A stretch of DNA of 64,000 nucleotides from Porpolomopsis calyptriformis (lineage: Eukaryota; Basidiomycota; Agaricomycetes; Agaricales; Hygrophoraceae), in NCBI GenBank assembly GCA_951640195.1, contig OX621177.1, positions 1 to 64,000 on the forward strand, written 5' to 3'. The notes below the pieces were generated by a model. The model did no database searches. It was given only the letters and a program-made list of their open reading frames with translations, and was not told where the DNA came from. A program made the translations under genes and the position numbers. Positions 54,342 to 64,000 of this stretch are shown here, in pieces; position 1 is the first letter of the stretch, and the number at the start of each line of letters is the position of its first letter.

Positions 54342-54682
54342 TATTGATAACCCTGATTTAATTCAGTTTGGTAATAGATCATAATAGGTTAATTTATTAA
54401 TTAACTTCTCTCATTGTTTATCCGTATACTGAGTATCTGGAGTACTCCGGATACTCGATAATAATCTTTTACACGTTGTAATCTTTCAAACCTATCTGTT
54501 TCATAATCTATTAGTGTTTTAATTTCATCTTACCCATATAAAGATAAAAAGTTTATTAAATTATCTGAATCCCCGATCTGATCTAATATATTAAACTTTT
54601 TCCTCGGCGATCTGTAGTGTAAATATAAAACCAATATTTCTAGGAAATAGGCTATAAATTTGCAAATTAAATTTAAAATCAT
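54342..54682 (-). pseudogene. N-terminal domain of ORF alpha, interrupted
   Basis: Encodes MILNLICKFIAYFLEILVLY and SPRKKFNILDQIGDSDNLIN, matching the start of ORF beta. It contains one TAA after LSLYG and the palindrome at 54431-54456, inserted at the same point (after RVKDYY) as in ORF beta. From 54682 to 52938 the length minus 26 is divisible by three. Confidence 0.6.
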
Positions 54683-55041
54683 ATTTTTTAGATTTAATTA
54701 ATAATTAATAGTAATCAAAATTTAATAATTAAGATTTATTAAGTATAAATTATAAATTTTATGTTATTTTATAATCTTTTTTAAAAAATAATTTAAAAAA
54801 TTTTAACAAACTTTAATGTAATTTAAATTTATCGGGTGCAGAGAGAATAATATCTATTATTCTAATTTATTAGTGCCAATCCCGATTACAAAGCTAAAAT
54901 TCTAGAATAATAATTAATAAAAATAAATAACAACAAAATGAATGTAATAAATTATCTATTACCTAAAAATTTAACATTAATAAAAAAAACCCTTTAGGGA
55001 TTGTACTAGCTTTTAAAAAAATCTTTAAAAATAAAGATAAA

Positions 55042-55862
55042 ATGGCTGTGATATTGTTTTATGACTTCTCCACAGGCAGAATAGAAAGATATTTGGTGAA
55101 CACATCTAATAAAAATGATGATAAAATAACATCTTCAATTAATAATGATATCTTCTATTTTAATAATAAAAATATCTTATTAATTTTACTGATGAACATT
55201 TACACTCGAGTATCTGGAGTACACCAGATACTCTGATCATAAAGAGATATTTAGATTTGATCAAAACATAATGAGTGAAGGTACATTATCTACAAAATTT
55301 TATGATTTATTTATTTGAGAGTTGTTAAGAGATTATTTAACTAACGTATTGCTTTTTAATCGACTTCGCCTAATTCAGCTATCAAAACCCAGATATGAAT
55401 GTTCTTAGAAGGTTGACTAAACCGTTGGATTGAAATCCCGATTGATGTTAAAATTAAGACAAGTCAAGGTGATCTCCCACTAGGTACAGGTATTATTCCT
55501 CAAGGTGTTGATCAAATAATTCAAAGCGATAAAAAATATAAATTAAAAGATATAGATATGTTTACACCAACAACTTTTTTTAAATTTAATAAAAATCTAC
55601 CTAACGTAATTTACTTACCAATGATTTTTATAAACTCATTTATCACTAAAAATTTATCAAAATTAAATCGTAATTTATCTATAAGAACTTTAGATAAAAA
55701 AGATTACTCACAATCGAGTATCTGGTGTACTCCAGATACTCATTATTAGATTTAAAATCTACAATTATGTTTAAAAATATTGAAAATACACGTGATTTAA
55801 GCATAAGAATTAAAAATTTTAATTATAACATTGGGAAACGAATTAATAAATTGAATAAATAA
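55042..55862 (+). pseudogene. Plasmid-like ORF on + strand, split by palindromes
   Basis: Pieces: MAVILFYDFSTGRIERYL onward; a middle piece with STKFYDLFIWELLRDYL; and from ATG 55399 a 145-aa tail (TGIIPQGVDQIIQSDKKYK) that reaches TAA 55860 only if the palindrome at 55716-55741 is removed exactly. The earlier palindrome (55208) and a GC-type insert near 55360 do not restore the frame cleanly. No recognised domain. Confidence 0.55.
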
Positions 55863-55959
55863 ATAAACACTTTTTTTTTTAAATAAAAATAACCTTCAAT
55901 TTGTCTATCAAAATTTACCTTATGGTATGTCAAATTGACGAGAAGAATATAATAATTAA

Positions 55960-56080
55960 GGATTTAATCAATATAAATTACTAATTTAATGATATATTTA
56001 GTTAGACGTGTAAACCAATGATAAAACTAAATATAGGTTAGTAAGCATAGCTAACATTTAATAATTAATACAGAAATTAA
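55960..56080 (+). promoter_or_regulatory. cox1-like leader before the 245-aa ORF
   Basis: 55960-56003 and 56023-56057 match 21160-21205 and 21379-21416 upstream of cox1, including TAGGTTAGTAAGYATAGCTAA. Likely a captured copy of the cox1 upstream region that may drive the ORF. Confidence 0.55.
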
Positions 56081-56818
56081 ATGAAAAATATACAAAGATT
56101 CTTTCAAGGTTTAACATTAACAACTTTTGGTTTAGGTGTTTATAATACTATAAAAAATTCTAATAATAAAGATTTATTTAATAAATTAATTTTAGAACAA
56201 GAAAAAAATAGCAAATTAATAGATGAAATAGATAAATTGAAAACAAAAGTTAGTGAACAAGAAATTTTAAATTTAGAAAATGACAATGAAGTACTAAGAA
56301 AATCTCTTGATGTAATCACTTCAAAATCTGAAATTGAAAACGATATCGAAAATTTAAAAAATTTAAGTGAATCAGATCAATCTTCGAATGTGATAGATGA
56401 AGATAAATTAAATAATTTAATAGATAAACTAAGTAGAGATTTTAAAGATAATACTGATAAAACAGAGCAACTAATTAAAACTATTAAAGATATTTTAGAT
56501 TCCGATACTAATAATTTTATAAACTTAAATTCAATACAAAATTTATATGATAATTTAAGTTTAACAGAATCACTCGCACTTGTTCATATATCTGGTTCTT
56601 TAGCAATCTTAATTTCTTTATACACTATTATTTTAATTCTTTTTGGTGATAAATTAATATTACACTTTAAAATAGAAGAAAAATACCCTAGATTAGCAAA
56701 ATTTATTAAAATTAGAAGACAAATACAAAACTATAGTATAACTTTTAATTTTACACTAATTATAATTATTTTATTGATTACTATTTTCTTAAATTTATTT
56801 ATCTTATTTAAATTTTAA
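56081..56818 (+). CDS. Coiled-coil membrane protein related to module protein B
   Basis: 245 aa, intact. N-terminus MKNIQRFFQGLTLTTFGLG may be a short hydrophobic or targeting segment; residues 30-155 are charged and heptad-like (coiled coil); the C-terminus has two membrane spans around KIEEKYPRLAKFIKIRRQIQ, the B-protein motif. Preceded by a cox1-like leader. Function unknown; the shared C-terminus places it in the module family. Confidence 0.75.
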   Translation: MKNIQRFFQGLTLTTFGLGVYNTIKNSNNKDLFNKLILEQEKNSKLIDEIDKLKTKVSEQEILNLENDNEVLRKSLDVITSKSEIENDIENLKNLSESDQSSNVIDEDKLNNLIDKLSRDFKDNTDKTEQLIKTIKDILDSDTNNFINLNSIQNLYDNLSLTESLALVHISGSLAILISLYTIILILFGDKLILHFKIEEKYPRLAKFIKIRRQIQNYSITFNFTLIIIILLITIFLNLFILFKF

Positions 56819-56901
56819 TAGTGAAATAACCCTTGAACATTTGGAATATATTAGTAAACTATTAAGATAAATATAAATAAGACACTTAAGCTAAATGAGG
56901 C

Positions 56902-57067
56902 GATTAAACTCATACTTCTTCAACCTTCTCTCTAATATTAAATTAATTAATCAAATTTATAATTTAATTGTTACTGACAATAAAAGACAGATTATTTACA
57001 GTCAAAATAATAAATTTATAAACACTAAACCATTAAAATTAAATAAGGGAACAATTGAAGAATAATA
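56902..57067 (+). pseudogene. Possible C-terminal fragment of a plasmid DNA polymerase
   Basis: The + strand reads YNLIVTDNKRQIIYSQNNKF and TKPLKLNKGTIEE before TAA, which resembles the C-terminal tail of mitochondrial plasmid DNA polymerases. It points opposite to the polymerase body at 57176-58600, so the 3' end of that gene may have been inverted. Weak evidence. Confidence 0.35.
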
Positions 57068-57175
57068 TTTACCCCCTCACGAATATTCTAAACAACCTAA
57101 TACAACAACTTGAATTGAAATATACAACCTTTCCACTAATAATTAATTAAGCGATCAGTACCTTTATAACTTTTA

Positions 57176-58860
57176 TTATTTATGATATAAACATTTATAG
57201 AAAATTTGTGGAGATAGATACTTATATTGTAGTTGAATTATATCGTTAATTGAATAATTTTCTTGGTAGTTATATAACGAATCATCATCAATTATTAAGT
57301 TTACATAGAATGCATAATTTAAACCCAATCGACCATATAAATTAACCATTAGAAGTTTAGATATTAAATACATTGGGTGATCTAATCCCGATTGGGTGAG
57401 CTTCTTTAATTTTATATAGTTGATAGATATAATCCTTAAATATATATTCTTGCTCAAATATGTATCCTCTTAGAACTTTAAATTTATATCCATATTTCAT
57501 TGCATTAAACATTTCTAATCGCCGATTGGAAAATATATAATCAGCTCAAGTTCCTAAAGGAGATATAGTTCTGTATCCGTTTTTAGTTTTCACTTTAGTT
57601 TGTAATATAGGTATATTTAAATCTTTAGGTGTTTCAATTTCAACTTGTTCGGGGATTGAATCCAAATGGATTTTTAACAAGTTTAGTAATATCACCCTCG
57701 AAGAATTTAACATTACCAGTTGGCATAGGATATTTAAGCATTACTGAAGGATATTGCGAGTTTACATCATATAGGTATACATTTTCACCATAAGGTATGA
57801 AAACATCAGTAGATCCACCAGTATAAGCTTTTCTAATATCGTGAAATGTTTGTCCAACAATTAAAGGAATTTTATAATCATTTAAGTATTTACATCTATA
57901 AGTTGCAAAAGTTAGTGAAGGCAGAGTTGTATAATTAGGTACATTTAAAGAAGATAGATCAAAAAATAGTTCATTAAATTTAACAATTATCTGGTATAAA
58001 CTTACACAATCGAGTATCTGGAGTACTCCAGATACTCTTGCATACAATATTTAATAGTTTCCCTTTTAAGACATCATTGCACATAATTAACACCAAAGGA
58101 TTCTAAATATAAGTTATATTCTTCTGCAATCGGTGTAGCCTAATCCGATCAGAAATGTCAGTAAAATATTTAAATTCTGGGACATTACCAATGTAGTTTA
58201 GATTATCTTTATTAGGAAAATAATAAGGAAATATAGTTTTATTTTCAACTTGAAAAGCTTTAGCTAAATCTGATAATTTAAGTGGTAACATTAATAATGA
58301 ATCCCTAAAATTAATATGATATTTATCAAAAGATAATTTTAAATCTAGTAATCTATCATCTTTTTTAAGAGTATCCAGATGTGTATTTTCAAATGAAGAT
58401 AATAAATTAATAAAGAAAGTACCATCAAATTTACTTAAGTTGTGAATGTAAATTTTATAATTGTTATATTTTTTATTAACCATATTTGAAGGATTAATTG
58501 ATTTATTATTCTTTGAATAATTTGGAATAGGATTAACAATTTGTCTTAATATATCATTTAATAAATTGATTTTTATGTTAAGATTGTTGGTCATTATATA
58601 CTCAAAATCATTTATTAAGTAAAATTGTATTAAATCATGTTTGAGTTTCAGGTGTACACCAGATACTCGTAATAGAATTCACATTATTTTTATCATTATT
58701 AAGATTTATATAGTGTAGTAAGGCTTCTAAAAATTGAAAAGAATTATTTAAAAGTCTATTGTCAATTTCATAATGGTTTGTTAATTGAAATATTCACGAA
58801 TTATAATAATTATAAAAATTTAGATCTTCTAATTCTTGTTGAATGATCATATTTAATTAA
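57176..58860 (-). pseudogene. dpo: Family B DNA polymerase of a linear mitochondrial plasmid, broken
   Basis: Protein-primed polymerase type. In order on the - strand: NYKIYIHNLSKFDG (Exo II region), NFRDSLLMLPLKLSDLAKAF, YCMQD (Exo III, split by the palindrome at 58012-58037), IRKAYTGGSTDVFIPYG, YDVNSQYPSVM (Pol motif A), TISPLGTW, AMKYGYKF and KLLMVNLYGRLGL (motif B). The frame is broken by a 26-nt element (about 58122-58151), the Exo III palindrome, and shorter inserts near 57655 and 57390. Motif C (DTDS) is missing: the gene ends at 57176. Function lost. Confidence 0.85.
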
Positions 58861-59158
58861 ATATTGAGTATCTGGAGTACACCAGATACTCAATATTTAA
58901 TTTTCGTAATAAAACTAAATCATAGTGTAAAATTGTTAGTCTAATATCCTCTGGATGTAAATTATTTGTATAATTGTCCCATATTTTAAATATTTCTTTA
59001 TTTAAATTAATTAAGGCGATATAATCATATATAAAAAACTTAAATTTATTGTTATTTTTAAAGTTAAACTGATTATATGTTGTATTGTCATTTTTTGTTG
59101 AAAATCTTTCATATATTGTATTTAATGCTAATTTTCTGTAATGTGCTAATTTATTCAT
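58853..59158 (-). pseudogene. Small ORF or N-terminus upstream of the polymerase relic
   Basis: MNKLAHYRKLALNTIYERFS onward, about 88 residues before the palindrome at 58866-58891. Removing it leads quickly to TAA, so it may be a separate small gene rather than the polymerase N-terminus. Half of the leader motif (CCTCTG) occurs 25 nt upstream. No recognised domain. Confidence 0.5.
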
Positions 59159-59672
59159 TATAATTCATTTTTATTTTTAAAACAGAGGTTAATTTTATAA
59201 AAACTAAGTTAAAAAATAATAAAATATAGCCTAATCAGAGTATCTGGAGTACACCAGATACTCGGGATTATCTCTATTTTATTAGACAGGAAGTGAAATA
59301 AAGTATTATCTTCGATCGGATTAGGTGGGAGGGGGATCAGGGAAGTGTACCAATTTACAAACATATGAGAATTTGGAGTTTAATAAATCGATGTTTTAAT
59401 AGGTGTTATTTATAAAAGAGAGTTATTATAATTTTAAGCAGCCAACAGTATATATTGTAATATTTACTTTTTGATTAATTATTATTTAAATCATTTGCTA
59501 TTATCTTTGATATTACCTAATTCCTCTATAATCTCTCTAATCGGGAGTATCTGGTGTACACCAGATACTCGATTGCAATTAGCCTACTCAGAGTATCTGG
59601 AGTACTCCAGATACTCGGATTATAGTTTAAATCGGGATTGCAATCGGGATTATCCCGATTGCTATTAGCCAA
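59159..59672. repeat. Spacer after plasmid-like region
   Basis: No gene seen. Palindromes at 59238, 59545 and 59591; the one at 59545 has the same flanks as 12027. Confidence 0.5.
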
Positions 59673-59802
59673 TACCGAACGGTGAGGCTGAAAGTTGTAG
59701 AATAGAACGAAAATAACAGTTAATATAATTAATAAAATATAATAATTAATCTAAAAATTGGTGTCTATAATAAAAAATTTTAAAAAAAATTAAATTAAAA
59801 AA
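59673..59802 (+). promoter_or_regulatory. cox3-like leader before the 388-aa ORF
   Basis: 59673-59713 matches 61581-61621 (TACCGAAYGGTGAG and GAATAGAACGAAAA), and both are followed by TCTATAATAAA shortly before the ATG. A duplicated cox3 leader is the simplest reading. Confidence 0.6.
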
Positions 59803-60969
59803 ATGACAATAATTAATTTATTTTCTTATAATTTTCCTTCAATATTTTATATACAAAATATTGAAATATTTATCTTTATATTTACTTACTTTTTATATTT
59901 AGTTATATTTATTTTTATAGGTTTTTTTTTATATTTTACATTAACAGGATATATTGAAAAGTTTATGAATACTAGTATATTAAAAAAGTTTAATAAAAAT
60001 AATTTATTTAATAAAATATTTTTTAGGTTTTTAATATTATATTTTATAATTGTTTTATCAAGTGATATTATATATTTAGATACTACAATTAACATTAAAT
60101 TTAATGATCTAGATCTTAATATTAGTGGTGAGTATATTGATAAAATTTTTACACATTTTGGTGCAGCAAGTGCATTTGTAATTGGTTCTAGGTTAGCTGC
60201 AGCTTTTTTAATGAAACATTCTATAAGTTTAAGTAGTAAAATTGGAATAACTGTGGGAACTGGAGCGGGTAGTTCCGCTGCATTTCAAATGGTAAATTAT
60301 GGAACAGGGATCATTAGAGGAAAAATATTAGCTCAACAAGGGTTAAATGATGGAACAATAAATTTACATATCAAAGATGTTGTAGTTAATAATGGTAATA
60401 ATTCTAATAATTTAGTTTCATCACAAAATTTAGATCCAAATATTTTAATACCAAAATTTCAATTTAATCAATTAGAATGTTTAACTAAATTTTATGAACT
60501 ATATAATAATAAATTAGAAATGATAAATAAGGATAATTCAAATTCTAAAATAATACAAATAATTGAAAAACAAAATAATTGTAGCTTAAACGATATATTT
60601 TCTAACTATAGTATAGATGAAATTATTATTAATTCTCCATTAGAACCTAATGATTTAGTAAATTTAAATATTAAAAATGATTTAATTACAATGTTAAATT
60701 ATAATTTAACAGTTAATTTAATAATGATATATTTAATTTTTATTTTAACTTTAATCTTTATTTTTAAATTTGTTTTAAATAAACAAATATTTTTGGTAAA
60801 AATTAATAAGTTACCTTTAGGTAATTATTTAAATAATTTATTATTTAAATTAATATCCGCTTGGCAAAAGAGTAGTATTTTTTGAATATTATTTATTTTG
60901 TTTGTTTTATTTGTATTTAGTTGTTCTTCAGCTTATGGTATTTTTGCTTGTTTATTTATTTTAAAATAA
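59803..60969 (+). CDS. Membrane protein resembling a fusion of module proteins A and B
   Basis: 388 aa with one UGA-Trp (60883). N-terminal membrane spans, then a Gly/Ala-rich stretch (GAASAFVIGSRLAAAFLMKH; ITVGTGAGSSAAFQMV; about residues 118-170) comparable to protein A, a polar middle, and two C-terminal spans around NKLPLGNYLNNLLFKLI comparable to protein B. Intact; preceded by a cox3-like leader. Function unknown. Confidence 0.75.
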
Positions 60970-61687
60970 TTTATGATATTTAGTTCGGCGATTATAATCG
61001 CCGAACTAATTTTAATTGGCTGATTTCCCGTGTAGTGTTATACTACCTTTTATAAAAACAATTACTAAGAGTTTTAAAAAATTTTTTATATAATTTATAT
61101 TTGTTTACCCCCTTTAATAATAAATTTTTTTATTTATTAAGTTTAATTTAATATTTAAAAGAAAGTTAATTCAGCTCGTTATTACCCGAAGCCATTTATT
61201 CCGAAAAAAAAACTAAATAATTAATTTAAGCAATTAACTGTGAACGTTTTTACGTTTACATTTTTTGAACAGTTATTAATTAAAATATTTCTAAATTATT
61301 ACTTATATTTTATTCTATTTATGAACGGAATCGGGGTACATAGTCGAATTCAAGTTAATGTAGACAATTACCTAAACAACCTTGTTACCCGAATTCCCGT
61401 TGAGGATTAGTTTATCCGAAATGGGTTTATTTGAAAATTTTGCCGTATCTTTAATCGGGATTCCGATAATAATGGAAATTTAAATTTAATAACAATAATG
61501 ATTTATCCAATTCCTCTATAATTGTTATCACCGTTATTCGCAAAACCTAATACCCGATAGGCTAATTCGGGTATAAATTATACCGAATGGTGAGACGGAT
61601 TGTTGAGGAATAGAACGAAAATTGAAATATAGTTACTTTAATTTTTATTAATTTAACTTTTTAATAACTGTTAATCTAACCGTTGGT
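60970..61687. other. Spacer between the 388-aa ORF and cox3
   Basis: No gene seen. TTCGGCGATTATAATCGCCGAA at 60982-61003 is an inverted repeat that could end the upstream transcript. 61581-61720 is the cox3 leader. Confidence 0.5.
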
Positions 61688-61700
61688 ATCTATAATAAAT
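61688..61700 (+). promoter_or_regulatory. Candidate motif ATCTATAATAAAT before cox3
   Basis: Identical to the motif at 16728 before nad1; 20 nt before the cox3 ATG. Confidence 0.35.
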
Positions 61701-61720
61701 AAAATAAAAAATTAAATAAA

Positions 61721-62536
61721 ATGAAAAATAATATAATACGAAGTCAATTTCAAGCTTTTCCTTATCATTTAGTAGATCCTTCTCCTTGACCAATTTTAGT
61801 TGCATTTTCAGTGTTTTCTATGGCCATTGGTGCTGTAATGTATTTTCATGGGTTTTTATATGGAGGTTATTTATTAAGTTTAGGTTTTGTTATTACAGTT
61901 TATGGAATGATTCTTTGGTTTCGAGATGTAATATCTGAAGGAACATTATTAGGTTGGCACACAAAAGAAGTTAAAAGTGGTCTAATTATAGGAGTTGTTC
62001 TTTTTATTATTAGTGAAGTGTTTGCTTTCTTATCTATATTTTGGGCGTTTTTCCATTCAAGTTTATCTCCAGCCATAGAAATTGGAGGAATATGGCCACC
62101 AGCTGGGATAACTCCTCTAGATGCTTTTGCAATACCTTTACTTAATACTTTTTTATTATTATCCTCTGGTGCTTTTGTCACTTATGGTCACCATGCTTTA
62201 ATAGGAGGTAATAGAAAAGGAGCCATTATTGGTACAGTTCTTACTATTATTTTTGCAATTATTTTTACAGCTTTACAATATTTTGAATATTGTGAAGCAG
62301 CATTCACAATGTCTGATAGTGTTTATGGTTCAGCATTTTTTGCTTCAACTGGTCTACATGGTTTTCATGTTATAATAGGTACAATTTTTATTTCAGTAGG
62401 ATTATATAGAATAATTAATTATCATTTAACAGATACACATCATCAAGGGTTAGAAAGTTCTATACTTTATTGACACTTTGTGGATGTAGTGTGACTTTTT
62501 TTGTTTGTTGCGGTTTACTTCTGGAGTGGAAACTAA
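61721..62536 (+). CDS. cox3: Cytochrome c oxidase subunit 3
   Basis: Third core subunit of complex IV. 271 aa without intron. Starts MKNNIIRSQFQAFPYHLVDP with UGA-Trp following; hallmarks GGIWPPAGITPLDAFAIPLL, TYGHHALIGGNRKGA, YFEYCEAAFTMSDSVYGSAF, STGLHGFHVIIGT, and the end HFVDVVWLFLFVAVYFWSGN (UGA codons in the last stretch). Confidence 0.96.
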
Positions 62537-62797
62537 TCATCTCAATAATTGAATATCTTCAAAATAATTTATATTATTTTAATTTTTTATTATCTTCGTC
62601 GGCTAACACATTGATATTTGCACTATAACCTTTGTTTTAATTAAAAATTATTCTTCATCTGAATCTGAACTTGAAAAATTTGAATTAAATAAAATAGATA
62701 AGGAAATAGAAACATTTAAGTCTACAAAGACAGGAATAATAATAATTCCAATTAAAGGGTATAAAATGTTGAAATTTTTAAACAAGATATTATTAAT
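62537..62797. other. Short spacer after cox3
   Basis: AT-rich, with an open stretch SESELEKFELNKIDKEIETF from about 62656 that may be the start of the broken endonuclease gene. No element before the palindrome at 62798. Confidence 0.4.
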
Positions 62798-63680
62798 GAG
62801 TATCTGGAGTACTCCGGATACTCGATAATAGAAAAAAAGCTGGTATATATCTTTGAAAGAATAAATTGAACGATAAATTTTACATTGGTTCAAGTATAAA
62901 TTTAGCTAGAAGATTCAATAATTACTTTAGCTTAAAATTTTTATTTAATCATTATTTTTCTTCAATTATTTATAGTGCTTTACTTAAATATAATTACTCA
63001 AATTTTTCTTTGTATATTTTAGAGTATTGTAATTCAACTCGCCGACAGAAATTACAAAAAGAGAACAATATTATTTTAATTTACTTAATCCAGAATATAA
63101 TATTTTAAATACATCGTTTTCTTCAAATGGTTTTAAGCATTCATCTCTTAGTAAAGAGAAAATTAAAAAAAATCACTACAAGAGTATTCAATTAAAAGTT
63201 AAAAATGTTTTAACTAATGAAACTAAAACTTATAGTTCGAGTATCCGGAGTACTCCAGAAACTCAAAATTAGATGCAGCAAAACAATTATCGAGTATCCG
63301 GAGTACACCAGAAACTCATTAATAGTAGGAATTAGTTTTTATGCCATTTCTTCTAAAATTAGAAGAAATATTTTAAAGACTGGTAATTTATTATTTAATA
63401 AATATAAGATCGAACTAAAAATTAAAGATAAATTTAAAATACCTTGTCTCCCTTTAAATACACTTAAAAAAAAAGTATTACAGCAGTAATAAACCATCCC
63501 AGAACTATACCTATAAAATTAACAAATATAGAAACTAAAAAAATAAATTTATTTATTTCAATTAGAGAAGCTAGCCGGTTTTTTTCAAGTATAGAGGGAA
63601 TTTCAATTGATACTGCTTTATCACAAATAAGAAGTTGTTTAAAAATGGAAGCTTATTTAGAGGTAAATATAAAATAAAAA
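62798..63680 (+). pseudogene. GIY-YIG endonuclease relic with palindromes
   Basis: Core AGIYLWKNKLNDKFYIGSS at about 62839-62895, ARRFNNYF, then EQYYFNLLNPEYNILNTSF in another frame after a CTCGCCGAC micro-insert (63038-63046), and a NUMOD part where TYSS and KLDAAKQLS and LIVGISFYA join only if the palindromes at 63239-63264 and 63292-63317 are each removed exactly. The palindrome at 62798 precedes the core and does not restore the frame. Free-standing after cox3, or a remnant of a lost intron. Confidence 0.7.
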
Positions 63681-64000
63681 AAAATCAAAAGATTACTAAA
63701 TTCTTCTCAATCGGGATTGAGTCGCCGAATCGCTCATTCAAAATAAAATTTATTCTATTCACGATCTGAATGAATGTTAGATTTTATTCGCGAATCGTGA
63801 GTCGTGATCCGGATTTTATTTACCATCGTCGAAGAAATGACATAGCTTCTCTATCAGAAGCGAAGCCAATTATTTGACAACAGATGTAATTAACCCCTTC
63901 CCTTTAAAAATTTAATTATTTTTAATTTTTTTTTTTGATCGCGAATTAATTAAATAAGTTGACCGCGAACAAAGCCAAAAACAATCTAAATTATTAAATG
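63681..64000. other. Terminal spacer
   Basis: No gene seen. Short GCGAAT/CGAATCG motifs (TTCGCGAATCG) differ from the usual CGGGAT type. The window ends on ATG (63998-64000), possibly the next gene's start. Confidence 0.4.

Larger units (their letters stand above)
48452..63317. repeat. 26-nt palindrome family, third part
   Basis: Starts: 48452, 48585, 48754, 49049, 49508, 50070, 50296, 50368, 50451, 50885, 51760, 52583, 54431, 55208, 55716, 58012, 58643 (arm mutated), 58866, 59238, 59545, 59591, 62798, 63239, 63292. Most of these interrupt plasmid-like or endonuclease ORFs. Confidence 0.9.

Noticed and set aside
49280..54550. UAA read as Tyr or another amino acid in ORFs alpha and beta
   Set aside because: Each ORF has just one internal UAA, while cox1, cox2, cox3, cob, nad2, nad3, atp8 and rps3 all end in UAA; nonsense mutation is simpler.
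48255..59158. Plasmid RNA polymerase (rpo) gene
   Set aside because: No single-subunit RNA polymerase motif was seen in any frame of the plasmid-like region; only the DNA polymerase is recognisable.

Overview
This is a stretch of fungal mitochondrial DNA, translated with code 4 (UGA = Trp; UGA occurs at conserved Trp positions in cox1, cox2, cox3, cob and nad1). It holds trnF, T, Q, K, Y, M, S(UGA), V, L(UAG), R(UCG), W, D, G, C, R(UCU), P, N, L(UAA), M, E, S(GCU), I, both rRNAs, and cox1, cox2, cox3, cob, nad1, nad2, nad3, atp8 and rps3. I found no atp6, atp9, nad4, nad4L, nad5, nad6, trnA or trnH, so the window is part of a larger molecule. A free-standing rps3, a one-base nad2/nad3 overlap, a short atp8 and linear-plasmid DNA polymerase remains fit a filamentous fungus, most likely a basidiomycete (inference). 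All standard genes lie on the + strand.

Layout. 1-3.6 kb: tRNAs in repeat-rich spacer. 3.6-6.3 kb: cox2 with one group I intron. 6.3-8.2 kb: repeat-rich spacer with a decayed copy of plasmid-like sequence. 8.9-10.7 kb: rns. 10.9-20.8 kb: tRNA cluster with atp8 and nad1. 21.4-30.3 kb: cox1, six exons and five introns with GIY-YIG or LAGLIDADG homing endonucleases; intron 2 also carries a two-gene membrane-protein module. 30.8-34.9 kb: rps3, nad2, nad3. 35.4-42.4 kb: rnl with two introns, the first carrying a second copy of the module. 44.1-47.7 kb: cob, three exons. 48.2-59.3 kb: integrated plasmid-like DNA, mostly on the - strand, with two paralogous membrane-protein ORFs, a family B DNA polymerase pseudogene and small ORFs. 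56.1-61.0 kb: two more ORFs of the module type. 61.7-62.5 kb: cox3, then a broken GIY-YIG gene.

The outstanding feature is a 26-nt palindrome (arm GAGTATCTGGTGT plus its reverse complement, or the GGAGT variant), present about 72 times. It is absent from mature rRNAs, tRNAs and core-gene exons, but it sits inside plasmid-derived and endonuclease ORFs. In at least a dozen places, removing exactly 26 nt on paper rejoins the reading frame, including inside the Exo III motif of the DNA polymerase. This could mean very precise recent insertion without target duplication, RNA-level removal, or ribosomal bypassing like the byp elements of Magnusiomyces mitochondria; the sequence alone cannot decide.

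The second theme is a family of overlapping two-gene membrane-protein modules that has moved into introns and intergenic DNA. Two of its members stand behind copies of the cox1 and cox3 upstream regions.
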